Below are positions 47,808 through 60,700 of a stretch of DNA of 64,000 nucleotides, piece after piece; the stretch's first letter is position 1; each line of letters begins with the position of its first letter. The DNA is from Saururus chinensis (Eukaryota; Streptophyta; Magnoliopsida; Piperales; Saururaceae), in NCBI GenBank assembly GCA_035235625.1, contig CP141145.1, positions 34,948,668 to 35,012,667 of the forward strand. The letters run 5' to 3'. The notes beneath the pieces are model-generated. The model worked only from the letters and a program-made list of their open reading frames with translations, searched no databases and was not told where the DNA came from. The position numbers were made by a program, and so were the translations under genes.

Positions 47808-50800
47808 TGTAAGGACCATCATCTTTAAACTGGTTTTTGGTTTTTTTTAATTATTAATTATTGTGAGACTTATGCATTTTTTGATTTATTCGGTGATTTC
47901 GTGAATAAATAATGTTTGTGATGATTTTAACCAAAATTAACTTTAAGATTAGTAATTTTAAAACAAATGTGAATTTTTGGGATTTTTCTGAATTTTCACT
48001 ATATTTCTGAAAACTAGCCCACCGTCGAAATTTTGGTTTTTGGGCCAAATGAACCTAGACATCTACTTAAGGTCATACAAAAATTTTTAGAATTTTATTA
48101 GGCTTAATTAGTGTTTAAATTTATAAAATACCCATTGTTGGCCTACTTTTCCTATTTACACCCCAAAACTTACCCATGCATACCCCAACCCTTACTATAA
48201 AAGGGCAAACCTGAGCCATTTCTATTTTTGGGAATAGGCTAAGGAAGGAGGCTGGCCTAACCCCCATTTAGGCCCGAATTAGAAGCCGATTAAGGTAAGC
48301 TTACTCTAATTAAGCACTAATCTATGACTTTCTTCTTAATCTCTTCTAAATCTACCATTTTCCCCTTAATTCAATTCGTTTTTGGGCATCAAAAGCTACT
48401 GATTTGTGTTTTACTACAAACCTTAACATTCAAAATTCGATTTTTACTACCAACAAGCCCTAGATCTAAGATTTAATTAGGGATTTCTCGGGTAAATCAA
48501 TTTCTATTAAAGTTTAATTCAAACTCATTATGTTTTCAAGGATTTCAAGAAGGGTGACTCTTCAATCGAGCTGACTCTTCAATCGAGCTTAATCAAGTGC
48601 TGAGGTAATGGGTCTTCAAAATCTCTGTTTATCTATGATAAAACTCTTCATTTTTGGTTTATTTCGAAATAGAGTTGCTTGATTTGGTGTGTTAATGGTA
48701 AGATTAGAAAATAGAATTATTTAATCCCGATTTCTTAAGGTTTTGCATTATTATGGTATGGTTTGATGTTTTGGAAGTCAAAAAGGACTTTTGATAATGA
48801 TTAGGGTGTTAGATGTGGATTTGACGTGTTATCAATGGTATTTCGGTTTGGATTTGCGAGAGAAAGAAGATGGATTGTTTTGCCTTGTTGGCGTTTGAAC
48901 GGCCTTGCAGGGCGTTCGAACGGCAACACTGTCGGAACGACAGTTTTCCAGTTTAGCCGATCGAACGACCTGCTTAGCGTTCAAACGACAGAACTGTAAA
49001 TTTCAAATTTTTGCGTTTAACCGATCGAACGGCCTGAAGGTCGTTTAAACGGCTACACAGCAGATTGATTTTCTAATGCATGATATTTATTTTAATGATT
49101 CCACTTTAGCTTGCCAATTTCATATGAATGTGGTGTGTTTTAAGCTATGTTATGCTACTGGAAAGGCATGCTATTGAGGGTATGAAATTAAGACATGCTT
49201 AGAAATTTGTGGAATGACTTATGTTTTGTGGCATGATGTTAGAATTGTTATCTTGAGATTATGAATGGTTGATTCCCTTTGGTTAAGCATATTTTCAGTA
49301 GGACTACAACCTATTATTGGACTGATTTGTCATGATAGATTGTGGTTAGTTGTGTGTGGATGTTGGTGAATGTCTTGACTCAATGATGAAATAAGTGATG
49401 TTATATGTGTTTAACCTTTGTGGTTGAGTTTTGAATTGGGATACGATTTCAACGATTCTTCTTCTATGATTTCCATTGGAATTCATGTTTAGATGGAAAT
49501 TCACATGTGTAGTGTAGTAGTAAGTTAATTTCAAGCATGTTGAAATGCATTGAGTAAAGTACTTCTACTAGTTACACACACACATGTGGGGGTTAAATAA
49601 TATTTGTGATGGTTTTAACCAAAATCAACTTTAAGATTAGTGATTTTAAAACAAATGTGAATTTTTGGGATTTTTCTGAATTTTTATTATATTTCTAAAA
49701 ATTAGGGTTTTGGCAGGACCCCTGTGGGCCCCACCATCGAAATTTTGGTTTTTGGGTCAAATGAACTTAGACATCTACCTAAGGTTATACAAAAAATTTC
49801 AGAATTTTCCAAGGCTTAATTAGCACTTAAATTTGCAAAATACCTATTTTTAGCCGACTTTTCATATTTACACCCCATAACTTACTCATGCATACCCCAA
49901 CCCTTACTATAAAAGGGCAAACCTGAGTCATTTCCATTTTTGGGAATAGGCTAAGGAGGGAAGTCTGGCCTAATCCCCAATTAGGCCCAAATTAGAAGCT
50001 GATTAAGGTAAGCTTACTCTAATTAAGCACTAAACCCTACTTTCTTCTTAATCTCTTCCAAATCTACCATTTCCCCCTTGAATCAATTCATTTTTTGGGC
50101 ATCAAAAACTATTGATTTGTATTTTACCACAAACCCTAATATTCAAAATTCGATTTTTACTACCAATAAGCCCTAGATCTAAGATTTAATTAAGGATTTC
50201 TTGGGTAAATCAATTTCTATTAGAGTTTAATTCAAACTCATTGTGTTTTCAAGGATTTCAAGAAGGGTGACTCTTCAATCCGAGCTTAATCAAGTGCTGA
50301 GGTAATGGGTCTTCGAAATCTTAGTTTATCCATGGTAAAATCCTTGATTTTTGGCTTATTTCGAATGGAGTTGTTTGATTTGGTATGTTAATGGTAAGAT
50401 TAGAAAATAGAATTATTTAATCCCGATTTCTTAGGGTTTTGCATTATTATGACATGATTCAACTTTCTGGAAGTCAAGGACTTTTGATGACGATTAGGGT
50501 GTTAGATGTGGATTTGAAGCGTTATCAATGGTGTTTCGGTTTGAATTTGCGAAAGGAAGAAGATGATCCAGTTCTGCCTTGTTGGCATTCGAACGGCCCT
50601 TCTGGGCGTTCGAGCAACCTTTCTTGTCGGAACGACAGTTTTTCAGTTCAGCCGATCGAACGGCCTGCTAGGCGTTCGAACGGCCAAACTGTGAATTTCA
50701 AATTTTTACGTTTAACCGATCGAACGACCTGAAGGGCGTTCGAACGGCTACACAACAGATTAGTATTCTAATGCATGATGTTTATTTCGATGATTCCACT

Positions 50801-53232
50801 TTAGCTTGCTAATTTTATATGAATGTGGAGTGTTTTGAGCCATATTATGCTACTAAAAATGCATGCTATTGAGGTTGTGAAGTTGGGATATATGCTTAGA
50901 GATTTATAAAATGGCTTATGTTTTATGACATGATGTTGAAATTGTCATCTTGAAATTGTGAATAGTTGATTTCCTATGGTTAAGCATATTTTTAGTAAGA
51001 CTACGACCTATTATTAGACTGATTTGTCATGATAGAGTGTGGTTAGTTGGTGTGTGGATGTTGGTAAATGCCATGACTCAATGATGAAATAGGTGATTGT
51101 ATATGTGATTAGCCTTTGTGGTTGAGATTTGAATTGGGATACAATTTCATCGATTCTTCTTCTATGATTTCCGCTGGAATTCATGTTTAGATGGAAATTC
51201 ACATGTGTAGTGTAGTAGTAAGTTAATTTCAAGCATGTTGAAATACATTAAGTGAAGTACTTCTACTAGTTATACACACACATGTGGGGGTTAAATGATG
51301 ATGTTGAAGCTTAATATTGTGATTATGAATGATGCATTAGGGGCCGATGTGAGCACTTATTTGGGATTATGATTCATGTATGCCTTGCCCACGTATGTAC
51401 CATACTGCATTCATCATGAAAATGGATTTCCAATTGAGGTTTCATCGAGGTTAATCGAATTTGATCGATTGGATGAAATGTGGTGAAATTGTGTGTCGGA
51501 TCGATCGGTCGTGGATTAATCGTAAGTTGATTGGTCCGAAAGGACATATTTTGATTTAAGATCCTGTGTGGAACGAATGCACTCCCTGGGTTGAGTCTAA
51601 TTAAATGGGATTATGTGGGGACGAGTTGTGTACTTGTCTTGCGGATTATGAAAATGTTATTATAAGTGTCATCTGGACCTTGAGAATCCAGTGTGGTATG
51701 CCGTGTGCACCCCGCTACCACGTGTTCTAGGGTTCTCTGTGTGAGAACTCGGGCTCTTCCCTCTGCAGGAGATGTCCCTGGGCGAACAACCCTGCTCTAG
51801 ATTCTCTGTGTGAGAATGGGACATGCTTGGCCAGGATCGTCCAGGGCGAGCAGTATTAGGGATTGACAACCCCGATCTTTCTTGAATTCTTGTGTAGAAT
51901 TTCTGACCATGACACGCCTTCGTGGCCTTGTCCATGCTCCCGTCTGTGTGACACCAAATTTATGATTACTCCTTGATGGAGGTTGATTTTGATATGATGC
52001 ATGTGAGAATATGTATGTTAGAGATACATCCATGCAGGTTGATTATGATATGATGCATGTGGGAATATGTATGTTAGAGATACATCCATGCAGTTTGATT
52101 TTGATATAATGCATGTGGGAATATGTATGTTAGAGATACATCCATGCAGTTTGATTTTGATATAATGCATGTGGGAATATGTATGTTAGAGATACATCCA
52201 TGCAGGTTGATTATGATATGATGCATGTGGGAATATGTATGTTAGAGATACATCCATGCAGTTTTATTTTGATATAATGCATGTGGGAATGTGTATGTTA
52301 GAGATACATCCATGCAGTTTGATTTTGATATAATGCATGTGGGAATATGTATGTTAGAGATACATCCATGCAGGTTGATTATAATATAATGCATGTGAGA
52401 ATATGTATGTTAGAGATACATCCATGCAGTTTGATTTTGATATAATGCATGTGGGAATATGTATGTTAGAGATACATTCATGCAGTTTGATTTTGATATA
52501 ATGCATGTGGGAATATGTATGTTGGAGATACATCCATGCGGATTGTTATGATATAATGCATGTGGGAATATGTATGTTATAGATACATCCATGCAGGTTG
52601 ATTATGCACCATGATGCAGTGTTAGGTGATATGTATGTGTGATCAGAAAATGATGCATTATGTAAATCTTTGATCTAAATGACTATATTGCTATGCTATT
52701 GTATTTTTAATGTTGCTAGTGATATTAAAAACCATTGTTGAGTTTGTTAAACTCACCCCTCTTTGTTATGTTTTGATTTGGGGCTGCGTGGTGTGACACG
52801 CAGACCAACAGGATCTCCTCTTTGAGGAAAGGTTAGAGATGGCTTGGATGTAATCATGGAGATCGTTGTGTGACTTATCTTCTTTGGTTTTATGTTTTAT
52901 GTTAGAACCTTTGTGTAGGGTTCTTTATTTTGGATTTATGTCACATTTTACAGTTGTGATACTTATGACTTATTTTGAGCCAGTGTGAGCTTTACTTAAC
53001 TAAGCATGTGGGTTTGAGATTAGTTTTTTACTTTGTGATAAGCAACACTCTTTCTTCCCTTTTATTTACTCTTGCTCAAAGGATTGTGCATACTTCGTAT
53101 TTCTGTTAATCGCCCGTGGTTAGGGTTAAGTCTTCCGCTAGATCGTTTCTCAATCTTCCTTCGTCACCCCCGCGCGCTTGACCGGCCCTTGGACCGGGTT
53201 CGGCTCGGGTCGAACATCGCCGGGGCGTGACA
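47808..53232 (+). mobile_element. Compound Tekay-like solo LTR, 5.4 kb
   Basis: An LTR of the element A family starting TGTAAGGACC and ending GGGGCGTGACA, set in the trinucleotide minisatellite with the imperfect target duplication GCCGT/GCCGC (47803-47807 and 53233-53237). It is longer than the family norm because the first ~1.7 kb is present twice in tandem (about 47808-49597, then 49598 onward), each with its own TATA box (48195-48205 and 49907-49917). The two halves differ noticeably from each other and from element A, so this is an older subfamily. No internal region or primer site is seen. It carries GTTCGAAC palindrome modules and 11 tandem units. Confidence 0.85.
51990..52610 (+). repeat. 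11-unit tandem array in the compound LTR
   Basis: Units of about 56-57 bp each contain ATATGTATGTTAGAGATACA and ATCCATGCAG. The homologous array has five units in the LTRs at 1-3277 and 18956-22080, and six in each LTR of element A. Confidence 0.9.
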
Positions 53233-53455
53233 GCCGCCAGCACCACTTCTGCCACTACCACCACCGTTGTTGCCGTTGCCACCACCACCAATGTCACCGG
53301 GACCACCACTGCAGCCGCCACCGCCGCTGCCACCACCACTACTGCCACCGCCACCACTACCACTGTCGCTGCCGTCACCACCACCGCTACCACCACCACT
53401 ACAACCGCCGCCACCACAACTACCACCACCACCATTATTACTGTCAATTTTATCT
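53233..53455. repeat. ACC/GCC-rich trinucleotide minisatellite, right part
   Basis: The same kind of CCACCA/CCGCCA triplet repeats as at 47340-47807, interrupted only by the LTR insertion. The original array was therefore about 690 bp. Confidence 0.85.
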
Positions 53456-53855
53456 AGCATCATTTGTGTAACTAAACAGTGGAAAATATTTAGGAATCTC
53501 TTACAGGGGGTTAGTCAATTAGGATTTGAAAATAAATTCTAGTATTTTAAAATTTCCTGTTAGTCGTTTAGAATTGTCTATGCCATATTTACAATCCAGC
53601 GTTATTACATTAAGATTTAAAATATAATATTTTAAATATCGCGTTAGTGGTTAAACAATTGATTCTTGTATTTGAAATACAGCGTTAGTTAAAAATCTTA
53701 GGATTGTGATTTGAGAGGATTTTGCTGGAAACTTATAACATAAAAGTGAGATTTTACAACACCACCTCTAGAGGTGGTATTGTAAAATGATAGAAGCACT
53801 GGAAAAGGGAGGCCGACATGCACTAGAAAATGAAGGTCGGCACGCATTAGAGGTC
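53456..53855. other. Intergenic DNA, nothing recognised
   Basis: AT-rich sequence with a short repeated GGAAGGCCG/GAAGGTCGGCACGCATTAGA motif near 53805-53850, but no gene or element end. Confidence 0.4.
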
Positions 53856-54800
53856 GATATCAATACAGTACAGGGGGCGATACACCCCCCACACGTATCA
53901 TCTATATGTACTGGCCGTATCGGGCATACGATATCAATACGGCCGATACGTATCGATACTCTAATATTTTAATATATTTTTTATTTACAAAATAAATAAT
54001 TTTTTTATTTAAAAAAATAAATTTTTTTCTTAAAAACAAAAATATAATTCCAATCCAGCCTCTTCTAATGACTATGTTTTTATTATATTAAAAATATTTT
54101 AAAAAAATTTATATGATATCAATATAAGTGGGTCTATATAGTTTACATAATTTTATTAAAAATATAGTGCTCCACAATTATACATTTACTTAAACATCTA
54201 CCGTATGAGTTTCTCAATAATATTCATATGACTCATTAAATATCTTATTTAATTTTAAAATAAATTAATTTTAGAACACTTAATATGGGGCGGAAGGAAT
54301 AATAGTTTGTAGAGGACAGAGGGAGTAAAGTGTATGATTCTAAAATGAAATAATTTTAGAGCACTTGTATCTGTTTATACGACCTTCTAAAATGAAGTAT
54401 TATAATGATATATTATTAGTTATAATATTTTTTTATGTATATCAAAGGGTTTACAACCGTTTTGGCGCATACAAAGCGTATCATCGATGAAGTACCCGTA
54501 TCTGTGATTATCGATACTATCATCCGTATCGATACCATGGAAGGCTGTATCGATACGGATGAGAGTATCGATGACTATAAAAAAATTAATTTTTTTAATT
54601 TAAAAATAATTTTTTAAATAAAAAATTATTTTTAAAATACAGTATCAATATGTATCGACCGTATCGATATGGTATGGTCGATACAACCGTTACGTATCGA
54701 TAATTATAGTGGGGGGCGTATCGCCCCCCGTTTTGTACCGGTATTAGCTGATATGCATTCGGCCGATACGGCCTTCCATGATCGATACTGCCTTCCATGG
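53856..54800. repeat. GTATCGATAC palindrome-rich foldback repeat
   Basis: The left arm (about 53856-53960) and right arm (about 54645-54760) are imperfect inverted copies. Each carries a GC-rich palindrome (GGGGGCGATACACCCCCC at 53873-53890 and GGGGGGCGTATCGCCCCCCG at 54711-54730) and GGCCGATACG/GTATCGATAC motifs. A second inverted pair of 20 bp with one mismatch (54535-54554 and 54781-54800, CCATGGAAGGC core) is nested at the right. The middle is AT-rich. It looks like a foldback or MITE-like element, possibly two overlapping ones. The family was not identified and no target duplication was fixed. Confidence 0.6.
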
Positions 54801-56600
54801 CTTGGAGGAGGTTGCCATTTTCATGTGGCGACTGGAACTTGGCGGAGGCCACCATCCTTGCCAGATAAACCATCGTGGCCAAGTAACGTCTCATCTCACC
54901 CTCTAAATTATAGATTAGTCAAATTTTAAAATTGTAGATAAAATTTTTTTTAGGAGTTAATTATTTTGAAATCAACAATACAAATCCCAGGATTCTAGTA
55001 ATACAAGATTTGGATATCCAAATATTTTAAAATTTGGCAGTTTAAATCTAAGAATTTGAATTATATTCTAAAATCTCATATTTTAAATCTAGTATTTCAA
55101 ATCCTAATTGACTAACTTAGTTTCTCTTTCACCTGGATTCACTTTCTCCCCATTTCTACCAATCCAAATAGACCCCTAGTGTTTTATTTATCTTGATCAA
55201 GAGACATGACCTTATTGCTTGGAAAGCTTATTACCCGACAATTTCTGTTACACTGTTTATATATAAAAAAGGAAAAATTTAACACATACTGAGCTATCTT
55301 AAAAATGTGTCTAGCATGGAACTATGGGATGATAACCTGATGGCTAGCATCAAATAAGAGGGCGGGTAGGCGATTCAAACATGCTGACCCTCAAGTAATA
55401 TGGGCTACGTAGTTCCCAAAAATGCGCATATAAACGATACTCTATAAAAAAGACCACATTTGATTACATAAAAGAGCGATGTGGCTGTTACAATTCTGCA
55501 AGCATCAAAATCCGTGGCGTGCTAGACGTTCAAACAAGAACTTTTTTGTCTTCAATTACTCAGTGGATATAAATGGTGGGCGGCGCTGGAGGAAAAAGAC
55601 TGACGACCTGGAACGCCTGTGGAAACTTGAATGGTTAAAAAAATAAAAACTTGGACAAAATTTGGCCACTTTTTTTTTGGCAAGATATTTCCTAAACTCT
55701 GTTTACTCGAAGGTGACACCAACTTTAATTCCACTAATTAACAGTTACTCTGTTCGCCCGAAAGTAACATTAACTCTAATCCCATCAATTAACAACGACG
55801 CGTCCGGACTTCAGATGTCACTTAGCCCAGAAATGGCTGCACTCTATCGAGGTTGCTCTGCTTTCTTCACACACATTCTTCAATTATTCCCCTTTCAACG
55901 AACAATATGTTCTAGATGGCGTTCTTAAAAAAATGGGAAGAAGGTTCTTTTCTTTTTAAAAAAATATAAAAGATAAAGTAGGTGATTTGTTTAATGGCCT
56001 ATCTTTGTTTTGTTGTCTTCCCTGTGACCTCTATCCAAAAAGCGTGTGGATAGAAGTGGCTGATAATCGGTATGGAATAATGATAAGACATCTGGGGTGT
56101 ACAGTTCGATTTCAACGTTTCGTGCCAACCAATCTCTTTTTAAGGTCCAAATTATCCTGTGATCAAAACTTAATCTTCACCCATTTTTAGCCTCCTACAA
56201 AGAATGCCCATCTTAATGACAAGCACTAGAAATTCCAAAGCATAATACGCACAAGGCTATCTAGGATGGATGCAATGGAGGAAATGATTTAGCAATCAAC
56301 ACAAAGATCAAATCAAAGGTAACCCAATTACCCTGCAAATGAACACAAACATCATCATCATTCTCGTAACTTTTTCAAAGCAGTTGCTCCGGACGAGGCT
56401 ATTCTAATAAGTAATCTCGTTCAAACTTCCATCAATCGTCAGTCTCCCAAAAGCCGGGGCCCAGCGCCCACCACCAACTGCGGCCTCGGGGCTCCACCAG
56501 GTTTCAGCCGGCGGAGCTGGCCTGATGGGACTAACCAACAAGCCCCGGAGAGGGTATTTATGTCCAATCCTCAATCAATTATAATTAGTTAATTTACTTA
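54801..56600. other. Intergenic DNA, nothing recognised
   Basis: Mostly AT-rich, becoming more mixed after 55.9 kb. Only short chance frames. The last part presumably contains the promoter of the downstream WD40 gene. Confidence 0.45.
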
Positions 56601-57710
56601 ATTATTTCTTAATCGTCTTCTTGTTTTCGGACAAGAGACAAAGGTCCCCGGGCGGGAGCGGGGCGGCAGCAGATCCAGACTGTCCGATTAGGCGTGTGTG
56701 CCCGGCCCCCTCCGTGTTATTGTTAATTAGGTTTTCTGTCTCCCCGTTCAAAAAATTGCAACGGCGAAATTGTGGACATCGTCGAGGTGGCCAAAGCTGC
56801 AGCAGAGTGAGCGCAGCCAGCCCTCCTCACGCTCTTACGAGCCTTCGTACTTGAATTCGCCGCCTTTGATCTCGCGATCGGGTCGAAATTCCCCCGAAAT
56901 TGAGGTCTCTGTGAAGCCCCCCACTCCTGTGTTTTATTTTAAATGAATTTGAACCTTTTGATCTGTTTCTAGTTCTGGATTGGAAATGGCGGATATGGTT
57001 GGGTTCTGAAGTTTTTGTCGAGCTCAATTGCGCCGGTGCTTTCGCGTTTTGTTCCTGATGATGAATCCGATCTATGTGTTATGTGGGGGAATATGTACGA
57101 CAAAAATGTTTGTTGAGTAATGGGCGGCCTTTGGATTGAGGTTTGCATCTTGGGGAGTTATATATGATGATCCTGCAGTAGGAGAACATGAATTGGACTA
57201 AGAAAGTGATCTTTTTTATGAATTAGCTGCCCTGGGATATGATGTCAGTAACTATCTGGAGCCTATACGTATCTAAACTAACCATTTGCGTCGTGGTGCC
57301 TCTTCCTCTCCATGCCATGCTTCCCATTTCTTGTGATGCGATTTAGTATCTCATTTTGAATAGTTTGTATTCGATCTATAATAGATTATTTACTTGCTTA
57401 TTGTTCTTTTTCAATTTGAAACCATTTCAGATTCCGGCGTGTCTGTTCCATTCACAGAATTTTATATGCCTGGAAGTCATTGTATACTGTTTTACCTGAA
57501 AAAAATTAAACAAGCACAATCTTTTATCTTGTGCTGATATTTTCTGCTAAACATGAATTCCACGGGTTGGTCATTTGGACAAGACGACTTGGAATCTTAA
57601 GGTATGTACTGCAGTTTTGATATTCTTCTATTTTGGGCCTTTAAAAGGTATCTTTATAATAGTGAGTGATTGATGTTATTATGCAGTATCATGTGGCTTG
57701 TGCAAACACA

Positions 57711-60700
57711 ATGACTCAGACTTGGGCGGATGATGTAAATGTGCCTTCAACTTCAGCTTCAAATTCACCTTTTAGCTCTCAGCCTGTTTGCTCTCAACTG
57801 CCGTCAGCTCCCTGTACCTTCCAGCGTGGGTAATTTCTGTGTTCCTTATCCGCTAAGAATTCTAATATTGACCTTCTTGGTGTTATTAAAATAATTGGAG
57901 AGAATTTTGTTATTGATCAATCCGTGTGTTCCCAGGAGAGGCAATGTTTTTCGGTTGTTAGCATGGAGGGAGATCTCTCCAAGGGTGAAACACACATCAA
58001 AAAGACTGTGGTCAGGAGCTTCTAAAACTAACCCTGGGAGAATTGGAGAATGTTCTGAAACAACAGACTCAAAACGTGGTCTTATTTCATGGTAAGAAAA
58101 TTTTCAATTCTTCTCGTGACTTTTATTATTATTTTTTAGGCTTTACATTGAATTGTTATTTTGGAATTTTACATAATTCAGGGCAGAAGCAGAGTCTCTA
58201 CGACATTTATCAGCAAAGTATTGCCCGCTTGTTCCTCCTCCAAGGTCAACAATTGCTGCAGCTTTTAGTCCTGATGGAAAAAACCTTGCATCCACGCAGT
58301 AAGCTTATGTTCATGCTTTGGGAGTTTTGCCTTTCTGTTTGTTTTCTTGTTCCTTTTCAAATTCAAATTCACAGAGAATCTGGTGTTGTTGCTGTAACTT
58401 ATTATGTGTCTATCACTTTTTCAAGTGGGGACCACACTGTTAAAATTATTGATTGCCAAACCGGGAGCTGCTTGAAGGTGTTGAGTGGGCATCGACGAAC
58501 ACCTTGGGTGGTATGTCTGCTTTATCTTGCATATATGTATTATGCATGGGGAATGTCTCATTATCTTTCAATTTTCACGAAGTAACTGTCTCATTGCTGT
58601 CTCATAATTATTGAAAGAAGTGGAGATGTATTTTTTGTTATGTCATGTCTACTTCTTATGTTTTCTTTTGGTAAGGTCTGGTGTATAATGTATCATACTT
58701 GCACTTCCACATCTTTATAGGTTCGATTTCACCCACTTCATCCAGAAATACTTGCAAGTGGAAGCTTGGATCATGAGGTTCGCCTATGGGATGCCAATAC
58801 TTCCGAGTGCATAGGGTCCCGAGATTTCTGTAGTCTCTCTTGTGCACTTTCTCATTTAGACAGTTTAGATTGTTTAAGCCTTTTCCTGCTCTTACATTCT
58901 GTTGCGTTTCTATGGTTCTGTTTCGCTGAGCAGATCGCCCTATTGCTTCGATTGCTTTCCATGCCCTAGGTGAGCTTCTAGCAGTAGCTTCAGGTCATAA
59001 GGTGAAGGTCCATCATCCTGCATTCTTTTACATTGTATTCTTTTCTGCTCTGCAGTTAATGCTATTGCTTTTTTATGCTTGTCACTTTATTTTATACTCT
59101 TAAAAATTGGGTACCTTGTATATATAGCTTTATATGTGGCATTACAATAGAAGAGGAGAGACTTCCTCGCCAACAATTGTTTTGAAGACACGCCGTTCGC
59201 TAAGGGCTGTGCATTTTCACCCATATGCCGCTCCATTTCTATTAACTGCCGAGGTAAACTGGTCTTTGGTTTTGGGTTTTGTATTTTATATATATCATCG
59301 AAGGAAAGATAGGAAGCTGTCTTTGAATACTACTCTCATCAATTCTATTTCTATCCTCCTTTTTGCTAGCAGATATGCTTGGCATGACATTGTCTATATC
59401 TTGTTTAAACCTCCATCGATAGGCCCACCATATTTGTATTATGTTTAGGGATTGATGTAGCTTGTTATATAGTGATTGTGATGACATAAGTTGTATCTGA
59501 AAACTTATTCACTTGCTAATTTACAGGTCAATGATCTTGACTCTCCTGATTCTCCAATGACGCTGGCGACATCGTCTGGTTATTTGCATTATCCTCCTCC
59601 TGCTGTGTTTTTCGCAAATGTTCCTCCTAGTGTCCGGTCAAATATGGAAGGCAGAGTTCCCCTTGTACCTTTCTCCTACTTGTTCTGGCCTAGCTATCTA
59701 CGGCAGTTTAGAAGAAATACGCTAGAGTTTGATCTAAGAGCTACTACTTCAAACAATGAGCAAAGAGATGATGATTATATTTCTTCATCTCATCCACGAG
59801 CAGATGCAGATTTGGCTTCACAACATGCCTACTTTGTGACACCTATGGAAATTTCACCTATGATACCAGACACAGCTAATAATTACTTGGATACCAATAT
59901 GGATATATCTGCTTCTGATTCAGCTATGGATACAAGAGAAACATTGGCTCAGCATGGAGAGTCACCTATTATAATGGAAAGTACGGATGACGCCAGCGGC
60001 ATTCCATTCATTTTCCAATCTAATCGAGATGCTCCAAATACATTAGCTAGATCATCGAGACTCGGTGCTAATTTGGCATCGAATAATCACCCTTTAAATC
60101 TTTCTGGTGATTCGGACCTCCAAATGCTTTTGAGGAGTGTTGAGGCTGGGCAATATCATCAAATTATTCCCTTTGGTGACTCCACTTGCTGGGAGCTGCC
60201 ATTCCTTCATGGGTGGTTAATGGGACAAACCCATGCAGGCTTACAGCCAGTGGTACCTCTCAACCGAGTGGCTTCTCAAGAAAATTTATCTGGAGTTCGT
60301 GAAACTGAGTTTGATGTGCCAGCTGCTCGTAATGGAGAAGCAGCATCCATATCTTCTTCTATGGCAGCCAATTCTCTCCAGTCAAGGAATTCTGGGAGAT
60401 CTGGCCCACGACATCGTCCAAGGTGCCGGTTAGTGGGATCTACAGAAGGTACTCTAGTTGGTAATGTTAGAAATGATGATGGTGACTCTCAACCTGGGAC
60501 TGGAAGAATTGAAACGGAACTTGCCACATCACTTGCTGCTGTTGCGACTGCAGAATCACCCTGTACCGTCCGGCTAAGAATATGGCCGCATGATATACAG
60601 AATCCTTGTGCACCACTTGATGCTGACAGATGCAGATTAACTATACCACATGCTGTTCTCTGTAGGTATGTCCTTTTTTTTTAATTTCTGTCAAGAAACT

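Noticed and set aside
47326-47850. Thr/Ala-, His- and Pro-rich open frames on both strands
   Set aside because: They are six-frame readings of an ACC/GCC triplet repeat, with the last residues running into LTR sequence.
51990-52610. CRISPR-like array of regular repeats
   Set aside because: The repeats are contiguous tandem units without unique spacers, in a plant LTR.
54285-54335. Stowaway-type MITE end (GGACAGAGGGAGTA)
   Set aside because: Only one end-like motif was seen; no matching opposite end or clear TA duplication could be placed.
58690-58720. Extra coding sequence between exons 4 and 5 of the AMBRA1-like gene
   Set aside because: The frame joins cleanly from 58510 to 58721 across canonical GT/AG signals, giving a continuous WD40 repeat; intervening frames carry no motif.
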